NCBI GenBank assembly: GCA_021806645.1
Contig: JAJZQX010000016.1
Coordinates: 21,670 to 85,669 of the forward strand
Direction: 5' to 3'
DNA from: Myxococcales bacterium
Lineage (GTDB): Bacteria; Myxococcota; Myxococcia; Myxococcales; Anaeromyxobacteraceae
Length of the DNA: 64,000 nt
In this document: positions 26,563-39,200 of the stretch, one piece after another
How the letters are laid out: each line of letters opens with the position of its first letter
Position numbering within the stretch: the first letter of the stretch is position 1
Notes under the pieces: model-generated
Told to the model about the DNA's origin: nothing
Databases searched by the model: none
What the model saw: only the letters and a program-made list of their open reading frames with translations
Position numbers and translations under genes: made by a program

Positions 26563-26983
26563 TCGGCTGGATCACCCAGACCGCCACCGGGCGGCCGGTC
26601 GGGTCGAAGCCGGGGAGCCAGTCGCACGAGGCGAAGGCCGCCTCGATGGCCCGGGCCTGCGCCGGTGGCACCGGCTTCAGGTAGGAGAACTGGACCAGGC
26701 TGCCGTCCCGGAGCACCGCGAACTTGACCTTGTTGTCGGCGCCGGCTGCGCCGGGGGCGCGGCGCAGCGCGTCGCCCAGGCAGCCCTCGTCCTCCAGCCG
26801 CGGCCGCCGGTAGCCCTGATCGTCGGTCCCCAGCCGCAGGATCTCACCGCCGTAGGCCACCGGCGGCGGCGCCCCGCCCGGATCCTCGTCGGGCACGCCG
26901 GCCCGGGCCCGTTCGGACGGACCGGCTCCGGTGGTCGCACAGGCGGTGGCGAGGAGCAGGGCGGCGCAGGCGGTTCGGGTCAC
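26531..26983 (-). CDS. Lipoprotein with TonB C-terminal-like domain
   Basis: The 150-residue protein has a short signal peptide with lipobox LLATAC near residue 15. The C-terminal 70 residues resemble a TonB-C fold: VKFAVLRDGSLVQFSYLKPV, then a helix (AQARAIEAAFASCDWLPG) and a final strand (VAVWVIQPIKV). No energy-transducing membrane helix is seen, so it is more likely a periplasmic or outer-membrane lipoprotein using this fold than a true TonB. GTG start with GGAGG 5 bases upstream. The 3' end overlaps ccsA by 32 bases on the opposite strand. Confidence 0.72.
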   Translation of the reverse strand: MTRTACAALLLATACATTGAGPSERARAGVPDEDPGGAPPPVAYGGEILRLGTDDQGYRRPRLEDEGCLGDALRRAPGAAGADNKVKFAVLRDGSLVQFSYLKPVPPAQARAIEAAFASCDWLPGFDPTGRPVAVWVIQPIKVTGAPAPE

Positions 26984-27277
26984 GGAGGCCTCCGCCGATC
27001 ATCTACCACGCCGGAAGCAGCGGTTGGGCGCGGGCCCGGCGCTGGCCAGCGCGGGGCCAGGTCGCGGCACCGACGACCACCTCTCCCCGCACGGCGACGG
27101 CTCGGGCGATGCGGGGCGCCTTGACCTGGGAAAACTCGTCACATCACCCCGAGTAATTCGTCTGTCACCGGAGTGGCATCCATGCCCGGCATGTCGATTT
27201 ACGCGAAGTTTGGTGGATCGATTCACGCTGGGCCAAGTAAGCTGGGCGTCCTAGCCAGCCTTCGCCGGGGAGGGAAC
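26984..27277. other. Intergenic region before the giant operon
   Basis: No gene recognised in these 294 bases. A TTGACC hexamer at 27121-27126 could be a -35 element, but I see no convincing -10 at 16-18 bases. AT content rises locally around 27130-27230, consistent with a promoter and leader. GGGGAGGGA at 27267-27275 is the ribosome-binding site for the TTG at 27278. Confidence 0.5.
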
Positions 27278-30200
27278 TTGTCTGCACGGGTCAACGCCGT
27301 CGCGGGGACTTTGAAGTCTGTCGTGACACGTTCGCCTCGGCGCGCCAGTGCGGCGCGAGCGGTCTCGCTGGCCCTCGCGGCTGGCGTCCTCCTGGCCCCG
27401 GTGGCGAAGGCCAGCGCGGAGAACGTCGGCCACGTCGCGATCCTGCACCACGACGGGAGCTCGTACGAGGGGTCGGCGACGGTTCCGAACTCGGCGCCGA
27501 GGGAGCGAGCCTCCCGCGAGTTCTTCGCGACGCACCGGGACGCCTACGACTTCCTGATCGTCTTTCCAGCTTTTCTCTTCGACCTCACCTGGAACCAGGC
27601 GGAGCTCGGAGGACTGCACACGCCGGTCCGCAACGAAGTGACCGGGACCGGCCGGCAGGTCGGTCCGTTCGCCGGGAGCTTCGGCTCCAACACACGGCTC
27701 AAGGCCTACATCGACATCAACACCCTGGTCCCGGGCCATCCGCAGGCCTCGCTGGACCAGTCGCTCGTCTTCATCGCCCATGAGGTGGCGCACCAGTGGT
27801 CGGGCGAAGCACGCTACCGCGACGCGAGCGGCACCAGCAGCGGAGGGCTGCTCGGGCAGGACGGGGCGCATTGGAGCTACTTCCTCTCCTCCCAGGCGTC
27901 GGTGCTCTACGGCTCCGACTGGAAGGCGGCAGGGCCGGGCCAGTTCACGGCGACCGGCTCGATGCGCCGCTACTCCGACCTCGACCTCTACCTCATGGGG
28001 CTGCTCTCGCCTGTCGAGGTGCGGCCTTTCACGCTCATTCGCCCGGCGGTGGGCACGACAGCCGTGGCAACTGATCTGCCTCCGCCGAACGGCACCATGC
28101 TGTCCGGCGCCGCCGAGACCATCATCGTCGACCAGGTAGTCGCGGCCAATGGCCCGCGCCTGCCAGCGGCTTCGGCCTCCCAGCGGACCTTCCGCGCCGC
28201 CTTCGCCATCTTGGCCGCCCCGGGGCAGACGCCCACCGCCGAGCAGGTCGCCTTCGTGGACGGTGTTCGTCGCCAGTGGGCCAACCAGTTCTTCTTCATG
28301 ACGCGAGGGCGGGCGGTCATGGAGACCGACCTCCTGGAGGCCCAGCCGTCGGCATCGGCGGTGAGCCCCTCCGTCGATCTCGGGCTTGTCTGGCTGCTCT
28401 CCTCGCAGCGCGGCGACGGCGCGTGGGCTGACTCCCCCGACACCGCGGCTCGCGAGACCCAGCTCGCGATGGAAGCGCTCGCGCTCTTCGGTGGGTCGCC
28501 GGGGGTGCCGGCCTCCCTTGGCCAGGGCGCGGGGTTCCTCTCCGCGCTCCAACCGGTCGAGGCCGACACCAGCGCCCGCCGCTTCCTGGGCCTACGCGCC
28601 GCTAGCCCGGGCCTGGCCCCTGACGCCGTGGCACCGTACTCGCCCTCTGCCGCCAACCCGGATGGCGGACTCGGCCTGGCCAGGGGCTACGGCTCCACGA
28701 TCCTGGACTCCGTGCTTGCTGGGCTGGCTGGGGAGGGTACCGGGGCCAGCCTGGATGGAATCGCCGACTACTTGCTCGCCGCCCAGCGTGGCGATGGGGG
28801 GTGGCCGTGGATCCCGGGAGGGCGCAGCGATCTCGAAACGACCTCGCTGGTCCTTCAGTTCCTGGCCAAGGTCGGCCGCTCGTTGCCCGTCGTCACCTCG
28901 GCCACCGCCGGCATGGCCTACCTCCGCGCCCGCCGGGCCTACGACTTCTCCATTCGTGATCCCGACACGGACGACGATTTCACGGCCGAGGCGGCCCTGG
29001 CGTTCGACGCCTGGGACGCCTCGTTTGCGCCCGACGCGAAGGGCACCATGGACGCCCTGCTGGCCAGGCAGTGGTCCGATGGAAGCTGGGAGGGCTCGGC
29101 GAAGAAGACGGCGGTCACGGTGCGGGCGCTGCGAAGCCTCAACCTCCCGAACCTGGTCATTGAGACCGCGGAGATCCAGCTGGCCAGCAGCTCCGCCACC
29201 GAAGGTGAGATCGTTCCGTCGCGGTTGCTGGTCCACAACCTCGGATATACCGACGCACCCCAGGTCCAGGTACAGGCATTCGACTCACTCGGGAGACCTT
29301 TCGGCCCGCCGGTCGTGATCCCAACGGTCAAGGCCTTCTGGCACTCGGTGGTGGACCTGGCGCTCGACACTTCGGGACATGCCGGCTCGTCGCAGGTCTT
29401 CTTCGTTGCTGACCCGCAATCAACCATCGACGAAAAGACGAAGCAGGACAACCGGGCATCGGCCCCTCTGCGCATCGACGCTCGGCCCGCCGGCGTCGAC
29501 CTCTTCGCGGCGGCGGGTTCCGTGGTTGTCGCGCCGAGCGTCGTGGACCGTGCCGCCGCCACGGTGTCGGTCACGGCCACGGTCGGCAACGCGGGCCAGA
29601 CTGCAGCGCTCGACGTGGAGGTCGCACTCATGGCCGGCACCACGGTGATCGGGACCGCGCGGCTGGCCTTCCCCGCCGCCAGCACGCAGGCGGTCACACT
29701 CTCAGGGCCGCTGCCGCGGGTGCTACCAAGCAACAACCTGCAGGTCGTGGTCGATCCGTCCAATTACGTTGCCGAAGCCCGAAAGGACAACAACGTCGCC
29801 TCGGGTCACGTGAACGTGGTCCCGGCGGTGGACCTGGCGGTTCGGGCCGTCTCGGCCACGCCCACTCCGGTCGACCTCGGCGGCGACCTCCTCGTCCGGT
29901 TAGAGGTCGTCAATGACGGCACCGTCGATTCGGCGACGGTCACGACATCGCTTGCCTTGATCGATGCCGGCGGCGCGGTGGTGGCTCGCGTGGCTGGACC
30001 GCGCCTCGCCGTGCCACGTGGCGGTAACGCCAGCGGCGCCATCACCTGGCGCGCCTCCGATTCGAAGGCCGTGCTCGCGCGCGTCGAGGTGGCCTGCCAG
30101 GGCGACGTCGACCCCTCGAATGACTCGGCCCTCACCGCCATCGCCGTGAACACGTCGACCCTCCCCAACCTCGCCTTCGGGGCCGGAGGCATGGCCTTTC

Positions 30201-33200
30201 AACCCGAGCCACCTGATGAGGGCGCCCCCACTTCGGTCACGGTGCAGGTTCGCAACGCCGGCGCCGCTTTGGCCGGAGCGTTCGCCGTCGAGTTTTGGGC
30301 CGGTGATCCGGCCTCGGGTGGGAAGCGCCTCGCCAGCGAGGAGGTCTCGGGGCTGGCGCCGGGTGAGCAGCGTCCAGTGACGATGAGCTTCCAGGTTCCC
30401 ATCGGACCCTCGCTCGTCGGGATCGCGCAGCTCGACCCCGACAACCGGGTGCTGGAATTCGACGAGACTGACAACCGGCTCGTCCAGTTACTGGAGCCGC
30501 GAAGCCGGAGTGACCTGGTGGTCTCGAGTGGCGGAATCCGGCCCTCGAACCTGCTCCCTCGCCAAGGCGAGGTCGTCCCGGTTCGTGTCACCGTGCGCAA
30601 TGCGGGCGGCCAGCCCAGCGGGGTGGCCCCGGTCGCGCTGTATCGCGGGGCGCCCGAGGCGGGTGGCGTGCTGCTGGGTGCCACGACGGTGCCGGCTCTG
30701 CCGCGCGGAGGCCAGACGGACCTGGAATTCCAGTGGGACACCACCGGCCTGGAGGGCACGTTCGAGCTCGTGGCCGTCGTCAACGCGGACCGGTCCACGC
30801 TCGAGGCGCGCTACGACAACAACCGGGCCGCGAGGACGGTGGCGGTCCAGGCCGCGAACCTCTCCCTGTCCGAACCCTACTTCTCACCCGACGGAGACGG
30901 GGTCAAGGACACCACCGAGGTCCTGTTCCGCTTCGACGGGGCTACGGCACCTGGCGTCGTGATCTTCGACGCGCGAGGGCGCGCGGTACGTACCTTGGCG
31001 TGCAGCACGGCCGCTGGCTCCGGGTCGGCGATCTGGGACGGCCGGGACGGCAACGGTCAGATCGTTCGCGATGGCCCGTACCTGGTCAGCGTTCAGCGCG
31101 GGGCGGACCGAGTGGCGGCCACGGTCGTCGTGGTCGACACGAACCGCTCTACCGTCCTTCAGTCTCCTCGCGAACTGATCATGCTCGGCGACGTGGGCGC
31201 AGGCGCCCTGGCTACGGTCCCCGCGGACGCCCACGGCCCCTACATCAACGTGGCTGGCGCTACGCCAGACGACGACGAGGTCGTCTTCGAGTTCAGCTAC
31301 TACACCGGATACTGGTGGGACTCGGTGAAGCACTGCCAACTCCTTCGCGTGCCGGTCGAAGGCGGCGTGCCTGCCACGATGACGCCGGATGGCTGGGGCT
31401 GTCCACTTGGCACCGCCGTGCAGTTGGGCCCGGACGGTCGATCCGTCTACTACCTCACTGTCGACGGGACTGGGCGGTACCTCCCCTTCCGATTCGACAT
31501 GGCGGCGCGCACGGCCGCTCCCGTCGTCCCGACAGCGCTCGACGGTGGCGGCTACGGCTATAGCCAACTCGAGATCGGCACCGACGCTGCGTCTCTCTAC
31601 GCGCAAAGCGGAAGTGGAGTCGAGCGGATCGCCATCGATGGTTCGGGCGCTCGCTCCGTCACCGGTTGGCAGAGCATCCCGATGTTCTCCCCCGACGGCG
31701 CCATGGGAATGGAGACGTTCTTCGGTTCGCACGGGACCGAGTTGCACGTACGGAACGCGGACGGACTCGGTGACCGTGCCGTCGTCGTCGAGTACCCGCA
31801 GCCACAATGCCTCGAGTGGGGACCGGGGGAAGAGTGCGCGCGGTGGGAGCAGTCGCCGGTCCCAACGCCACCGGGCGCGCTGGTGCTGCCCGACGGCACT
31901 TGGCTCAGTTACCACGCATGGGTCTCAGCGACCGAGATCGCCTACCTGGCTGGGGGGCTCTACCTGTTCGACCTCACCACCTGGAAGGCTGAAGAACTCA
32001 TGCCGGCCGAGATGGTCCCATTCGACGTTCGAGGCCTCATGGGGGACCCGTCAGGCCAACGTCTCGCAATTAACCTCGGGACCCAGGTCTGGACCTACTC
32101 CCTCGTGGACGGCTCATACTCCTACCTCCACGACTGGACGGGCCTGGAGCCGGTCGACAACCACATCGATTCCTCCAGGACCGGCCGTACGCACGTCGCG
32201 ACACTCTGGGGCTCCAGCTCGCCCTCCTACGCCTACCGCTCGGTATCCACGTTGGCCAATCTAGGCCTGCGGCTTTCCGGCGTCCGCCGGCCGGGCAGCA
32301 GCGAAATGGTCTTCAGAGGGACTGCGGCGGACCTCAATCTGGACTTCTGGGAGTTGAGCGCGCGGCCGCGCGGGTCTTCGGCTGCGCCGTTCGTCCTCGC
32401 GAGCGGCGCGGAAACGGTACTCGACGGAGAGCTGGTCCGGTGGACGCCTCCGGCCCCTGGGGTCTGGGAGGCGAAGCTCCATGCGCGTGACCGCGCCGGC
32501 AACGTGCGTTCCATCACCACCCTGGCCAGCTGGGCGGAGGTCCCAGCCATCGCCAACGTCCGAGTGAACCCGAGACTCTTCTCCCCGAATGGCGACGGCC
32601 GCCAGGACCTCGCAACGGTGAGCTACTCGGTTCAGGAGCCGGTCTCCACGGTGCTGGAGATCTCAAACCCGTCTGGCGCGGTGGTCCGCTCGCTGCCCAT
32701 GACACACGCCCAGACCGGGAACTACGTCATCGAGTGGGATGGGCGCGATGTCGGCGGCCTGTCGCTCCCAGACGGAACCTACCGGTTCGCCGTCGGGAAG
32801 GAGAGTGCGCAGGCCATCCTCGACTCGACCTACCCGGTGGCGACGCTCGCGCTCGGAAGCGGGGGCGCCGGCATGGGACTGTTGCCGATCAGGGTTCCCT
32901 TCGAGTACAGGCCGCCCATCGGTCCCATCAGTCCCAGCGTCGACTGTCCCCCGATGACGGACCGCCAGAAGCTGCACTTCTCCATCCCAAACTCCAACGA
33001 CGCGACGGTCCTCGGCGTTGCCGTTTCCTACCGCGCCTCGGACGATCACCTGGTCGGATATGAGTTCCAGGCGGCGAGTGTAGCCGCCCCGGCGTCGTTC
33101 GCCACGTTCGATAGGCAGTCCGGTAACGTCGACCAATTGACGACGGCCGCGCTCATCGCAAACGGCTTGCCCGGTCCCTACCTCCGGCTTCGTGCCGTTG

Positions 33201-36200
33201 ATGGCGCAGGCAACGAGACCACCACTCTTCCGATCGAAGTTCCCGAGGCCCTCGCAGTCACGGCATCTGGCCCCGGGCTATACACCGAGCCGGCCTGCAT
33301 GGGCTACGCCATCACGGTGGCGATGCCCTCGGTGCAATTGGCGACGGACTACTTCCTCGACAGTCTCTCTGGACTGGGCACCGCGCCAGGCGTCCCGATC
33401 CAAGGCGGCTCGTTCTATCCGCTGTTCAACCACATGAACTCAGCGGACGGTGGATTCTGCCCGGAGCCAGCGGTCCACGGGTTCGCGGTCGAGAATACCA
33501 TTCGCCTGCCCGTCCTCAGCTACTCCGTTGCGTATCAGTTGGACGGGTTCTCGGGTTGGTTCGTGGACACCGACAATGTGCGCGCCACTCGCAATCACGC
33601 GGTCATCTGGGACGCCCGCGCCCTCGATGGTCTCGCCACGGCCGTTCAGGTCCGTGCCACCGACACGGCAGGCCGGGTCTTCGCTTCCGACGTCAAGCTG
33701 GCGTGCCGGCCCGAAGACACGATCGATGCCGAAACGATCTGTGCCACGCCGGTCACGTCCTCGAGCCTTTCGATCAGAATCGCCCAGAGCGGGTCCGTGT
33801 TCGTCGACAGAACGGTCTACACTCTCAGGAACAAGGAGACGGGCGAGACGGTCCAAGTTCCGAAGAAGACGGCATCCCAGGGCACCACCACCAACTCCTC
33901 CGGCGAGATCGTTCACTCACAAGAGGACGTCATCACCCTCGACCTGACTTCCCTCACGGGCTGCCAGTACGAGCTCCTGGCCAACAGATCGACCATCACG
34001 GGCCCCTATCCGCCGGTCCCGCTGTCGTCCTTCAATGCTTGCGGCCTCGTGGCAACGCACAGTGAGGTTCGAGGCGACACCCTGCGCCTTTCGATGTCCG
34101 AGACTCACCGGAAGCCGATCGCATGGGTCGATGTCTACCTCAGTGCGACAGCCTCACCATCGAGGCTGGTCGGTACGGTACCGGGCTTCGAGGGGACATC
34201 GCCGCCCGTTGAACTCTCGTTGGCAGACCTGCCCTGCCAGCAGGACCTTTCCATTTCCGCGCGAACGCACTTCCTGGATGGCTCCGCGGTCAGTGAAGAG
34301 CTCTTCCAGCCCGGGACATGTCACGGGTCCTCTCTCTCCAAGTCGTGCGCCAGCGTGATCCTTTCCGCGGTCCGCGAGTCGACGCCGATCTGCGCCGGGC
34401 GTCCCGCCGGATTCGGGTTGAGCGCGAGCGCCAGCAGCCCATCGGAACCAATTGAGGCCATCGACATCCAGGTCTCCGTGCCGGGCCTGGCGCCGATCCA
34501 ACTCGGCGGGACCCCATTCACGCCGGGGAAGGTGGTGACGTCGAGCGCCATGCTCCCAGGCGGCACCCTCGCCGACGGCCGCTATCTGGCAACGGCACTC
34601 GCCACGGATCTGACCGGTCGCTTGACCATCTCGAAGGGGGTGCCCATCGTCCTCGACGCCACGCCTCCATGGATGCAGGTCACCGAGCCCAGCGCAGGCG
34701 CCACCGTATGCCCGTTCGACCGGCTCTTGCCTTCCGGGCAGAAGGTCCGCTCCATCCGCGTGCAGGGCGCCGTCTACGACGACCACCTGGAGGGCCTCAG
34801 CGTCCTCTTCAAGTGCGGCAGCGGCCAACCCCAACCGGTCGCCCTGACCCAGGCCGATGGTGCCCTGGCCGCGTTCGACGTGGGTGGACAGCGGGGTGAG
34901 TGTGAAATGGTACTCGAGGCGCACGACGCGGGTGGTTCATACTGCCTGCCGTCTATTCCGTTCCACCTGGCCGGCAACGCCGCCGTGTCAGGCGGTGCAT
35001 GGCCGACGCTCTTCTCTCCCAATGCCGACGGAGTCCTCGACTTCGAGCAACTGGTCATCGGCGTGCAGGATCCTTCCTCCGTCCAGGTGGTAGGCAAGGA
35101 TTCGCGCGCTCGCCAAGGCCTGGCCTGGTCCGGGTTCGTGCAGCCTGGAGCCGGCCCCATCCCGTGGGATGGTAGGCTCGACGGCGTCCCAGCGGCCGAC
35201 GGCGATGTCTCACTCGAGGTGAGCGCCGTGGACCCGTGCAACGGCACGACGGTTGCCCAGATCGCGGTGAAGGTCGACACCACCCCGCCGCTGGTGCGCC
35301 TCGATTCTCCCGTGGCCGGCGCGCGCGCGGGAGGCTTGGCCACCCTCACCGGCGAAATCTCCGACGCCAACTTCCTCGACTACGAGGTGGCTCTCGGTGC
35401 CGGAACGGCGCCAACTACCTTCCAGGTCGTCGACCACAGCTTTGCGCCAGCGCTTGGACCAATCTCCGAGGTCATCACCTCGCGCCTGGCCGCCGGCCCT
35501 CATACCCTACGGGTGACGGCGCACGATCGCGCCGGCAACCAGTCGGTCGTCATGGTGACCATCGAGGTGGCGCCCAGAGAGATCATCAACCTGTTCTCCA
35601 CGGCACCGGGGCTCATCTCCCCGAATGGCGACGGGATGCTGGACACGACCACGGCTCAGTTCCAGTTGCTGGCCGACGCCACCACTCAGCTCGACCTCGT
35701 GGACGCCACTGGGACGCTCCTTGCCGTCGTCCAGCCTCCGGCTCCTACGCTCAGCGGCGACGGCTCGATTCCGATCCCGGCATCGGTCTTGGCCACCTTG
35801 GCCAGCGGCTGGTTCGCACTGCGCTTGACTGCGACCGTCGCCTCGCTCACCGAGCAGGAGACCGTCCCCTTCACCGTCGACCTCAAGCCGCCATCGCTCT
35901 CCATCGACGCTCCCGGCCCGGGGGCATCCATCGCCCGCGCCACCCCGGTAACCGGCGCGGTGGCCGATGAACACCTAGAGTCCTGGTCGCTCACGATCGA
36001 AGGCGGCGGTACGACCTCACTCGCGACTGGCACCGCGCCGACGAGAGGCATCCTGGCCAGCCTCGACGGCCTGGCCGAGGGAGACCACCGCCTGCGCCTC
36101 AGCGCCCGAGACCGCGCCGGCAACCCCGCCGCGACCGAGGTCGCCTTCTCGGTCGACCGGACCCCGCCAGCGGTCGCCTTCATCAGTCCTCTCGACGGCG

Positions 36201-39200
36201 GCTGGCTGTCCGGCCTCGCGGCTCCCGCCCTTATACTGGCCGAAGTGAAGGACTCCCGCCTGGCGTCGGTGAACCTGGAGTCCACGCCGAGTGGTGGCAC
36301 CGCCATGACGGTGTTTTCGGCGCCCGTCCTCTCCCTGGACGGGCGTATCGAGTGGCCTACCACGGCAGCCATGGACGGCCCGGTTCAACTCCGACTCGTG
36401 GCCATCGATCTCGCCGGAAACGCCGGTGACGCCACCATCTCCGTCACCTTGGACAGCACGCCCCCTGTGGCTCTCATCGCGGCACCGCGCGAGACGTTCC
36501 TGCGGTCCGGAGACGCCATCCTCGGCACGGCCAGCGATGTCAACCTGGCCTCATGGACGCTGGAGCTGGCCGACGGACCTCCGTTGCCCATCTCCATCTG
36601 GGCCTTGCTGGCCTCAGGACAGGGCTCGATCGACTCGGGCGCGCTGGCCACCCTCGCGACCCTGCCGCCAGACGGCGCCCACGCCCTTCGGCTCACCGTC
36701 ACGGACCATGCGGGAAACTCCAGCGTCGACACGATCGCCTTCGTGGTCGATACCACGTCGCCCCAGCCGCCGCCGGCCTTGACGGCGACGCCCAGCGGAA
36801 CCGGTGTGGCCCTCGCCTGGCAGCCCAGTCCCGACGGCGACGTGGTTGGCTATATCGTGGAGCGCGCCACCGGACTTGGCGGCTTCGTGGAGGTCGGTCC
36901 GGCCGTCGCCGGTCTCTCGCTCATGGACCAGGCGGTCGGCGACGGTGCGCAGCGCTATGTGGTCGTGGCCGTTGACGCGGCTGGTCTACGAAGTGTCCCT
37001 TCGCCGGAGGCGCCGGTCAGCCTCGACCGCACGCCGCCGCAGGTCGCCATCGACCAACCGATCGCTGGCGCGGCCGTGAGCGGCCTGGTTCAAGTGCGTG
37101 GGACCGCCTTCAGCGCAAGTGACTTCCGCGAGTATCGGCTCACCGTGGGTGCCGGCGCTGCTCCGACCGTCTGGGCCGAGTTGCGTCGATCGTCCCTGCC
37201 GGGGATCGCCACGAAGCTCGGTGAGCTCGATACAGGACAGTTCCCTGACGGGAGCGTGCAGACCATTCGGCTCGAGGCCGAGGACCTCACCGGCAACGTG
37301 GCCCAGGCCCGTGTGCAGGTGGTCATCGACCGGCAGCCACCGGCACCGCCGGTGCTGACTTCAGCTACCGCCGCGGGCTCCACGGCTGCAATCACCTGGA
37401 CGTCTGGAGGGGAAGCCGACCTGGCCGGCTTCCTCCTGCTCAGAGATGGCTCGATCGCCAATGCGCCGATCGGTGCATTCCTCTCCGATGTTCGCCCCTT
37501 CTTGCTGTCTCCAGGTACGCTCTCCTACTCCGACGCCTCTCTGCCCGACGGCAGTTACACCTACGAGGTGCAGGCCTACGATCGGGCCGGAAACGCCAGC
37601 GGCCTGTCGAACGCCCTCACGGTCGAGGTGGAGACCCATCCACCTCACGCCTCCATCATCGTGCCGGTCAACTTCACCCGTATCCAGGGTGTGGTCGACA
37701 TGGTTGCGGAGGTGCCCGATCAGGATGTTGCGACGGTCCAGTTCCAGGTTCGGCCAGGGGGCGCAGCGGACTTCCAGCCGCTTGGCGCTCCGGTGACACG
37801 GATCCCGTTCCACACCTCGCTCGATCCTGCGGCCTTCCAGGCGCCTGTTCTCGAGGTGCGCGCCATCGCCACCGACAAGCGCGGCAATGTCGACCCACGG
37901 CCGTCCTCGGTCGTCCTGTTTGCAGTGGCACCACCGGTCGCCCCCGTCGTGACGCCCCGGGTCACGGGAGGGGACGTGGCGCTCTCGTGGAGTGATCTCA
38001 ACCCGTCAGGCGTCGTCGCGGGCTACGAGGTGGCACGTGACGGCACATCGCTTGTGCCCGCGGCCGGACTTCCCGCCGGGGCTGCCACGGCCAGCGGGTC
38101 GACCGCCAGCGCCCAGCTTGCGGCGGACGGGCTCGGCTATACGGCGTGGACGACGCCCAAGGTCGGCGTGCCATGGTGGCAACTCGACTATCCCAGTGCG
38201 GTCCTGGTTCGCTCAATCTCCGTAGGGACCTACCTGGCGGCGGAGATCGAAGTCGCGGTGTCGGTGGCCGGCGCCTGGGTCCCGCTGCGGCGGGCCATGG
38301 TCAGTGGCTACGACTCGGTTCCGCTCTCGCCGGAGCTGGCCATCCAGGGCGTGCGTGTCACCTTCCTCACTTCGAGCTTTGGGACGGTTGGCCTCTACGA
38401 CGTGGCGGTCGAGCCGGTGGCGCTGGTCACCGGGCCGCCTCTTCAGGATCCGTACCTCACCGATGGCAGCCACGACTACGTGGTCACGGCGGTGTCCGCC
38501 TTTGGCCTGCGAACCGATGGTCGGGCCACGGCGCGCGTGTATGCCCCGACGATCGAGGTACCTGCGCCGGTTACGGCAAGCTCACCGATCCGCGTCGCAG
38601 GGAGTGGCGCCACCGCTGGCGCCGACGTGAGCGTGTTGCGTGGGGGGACGGCGACTACGACGGCGACGGCGGCGGCCGACGGCGCCTTCGTTCTCGATGT
38701 ACCGCTCCTCGACGGGCCCAACGAATTGACGGCCATCGCCACCGACGCCGGCGGCAACGTCAGCCGGCCGTCGCTCCCGGTGGCGGTGACGCTCGATGCG
38801 CCGCCAGCGGCCATCTTGTCCCTGGCGCTCGGCGCGGTCGTCAACTCCGACGTTGCGCTCACTTTCACGGCGGCAGGCGACACCGCCCGCATTTCCGGCT
38901 TCCACGTGATGCGGAGCGGCGGCGGAGCGAGCGGCCTGGTCGCCACGCTCGCGCCCGAAGCCCGGAGCTTCACGGACCAGGGCGTGCCAAACGGTACCTA
39001 CGACTACCGGGTGGTGGCGTTCAACGGCAGTGGAATCGAGGGCGCAGCGTCCAACATGGTGACGGCAGTCATCTCCATCGCTCCTCCTGATGCGCCGAAG
39101 AACCTCCTGGTGGCGGCGATTCCCGGCGGAGGCGCGCTGCGCCTCGACTGGGACTTCGCGGGAGATCCGGGGCGCGGCTTCCTGGTGGAGCGCGCGACTG

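Noticed and set aside
27121..27277. Possible riboswitch (c-di-GMP type) or sigma-70 promoter before the giant gene
   Set aside because: No GEMM-type conserved core seen; TTGACC lacks a -10 at proper spacing.
27173..27277. ATG-initiated start of the giant protein 35 residues upstream
   Set aside because: No ribosome-binding site; would bury the signal peptide. The TTG at 27278 has GGGGAGGGA upstream.
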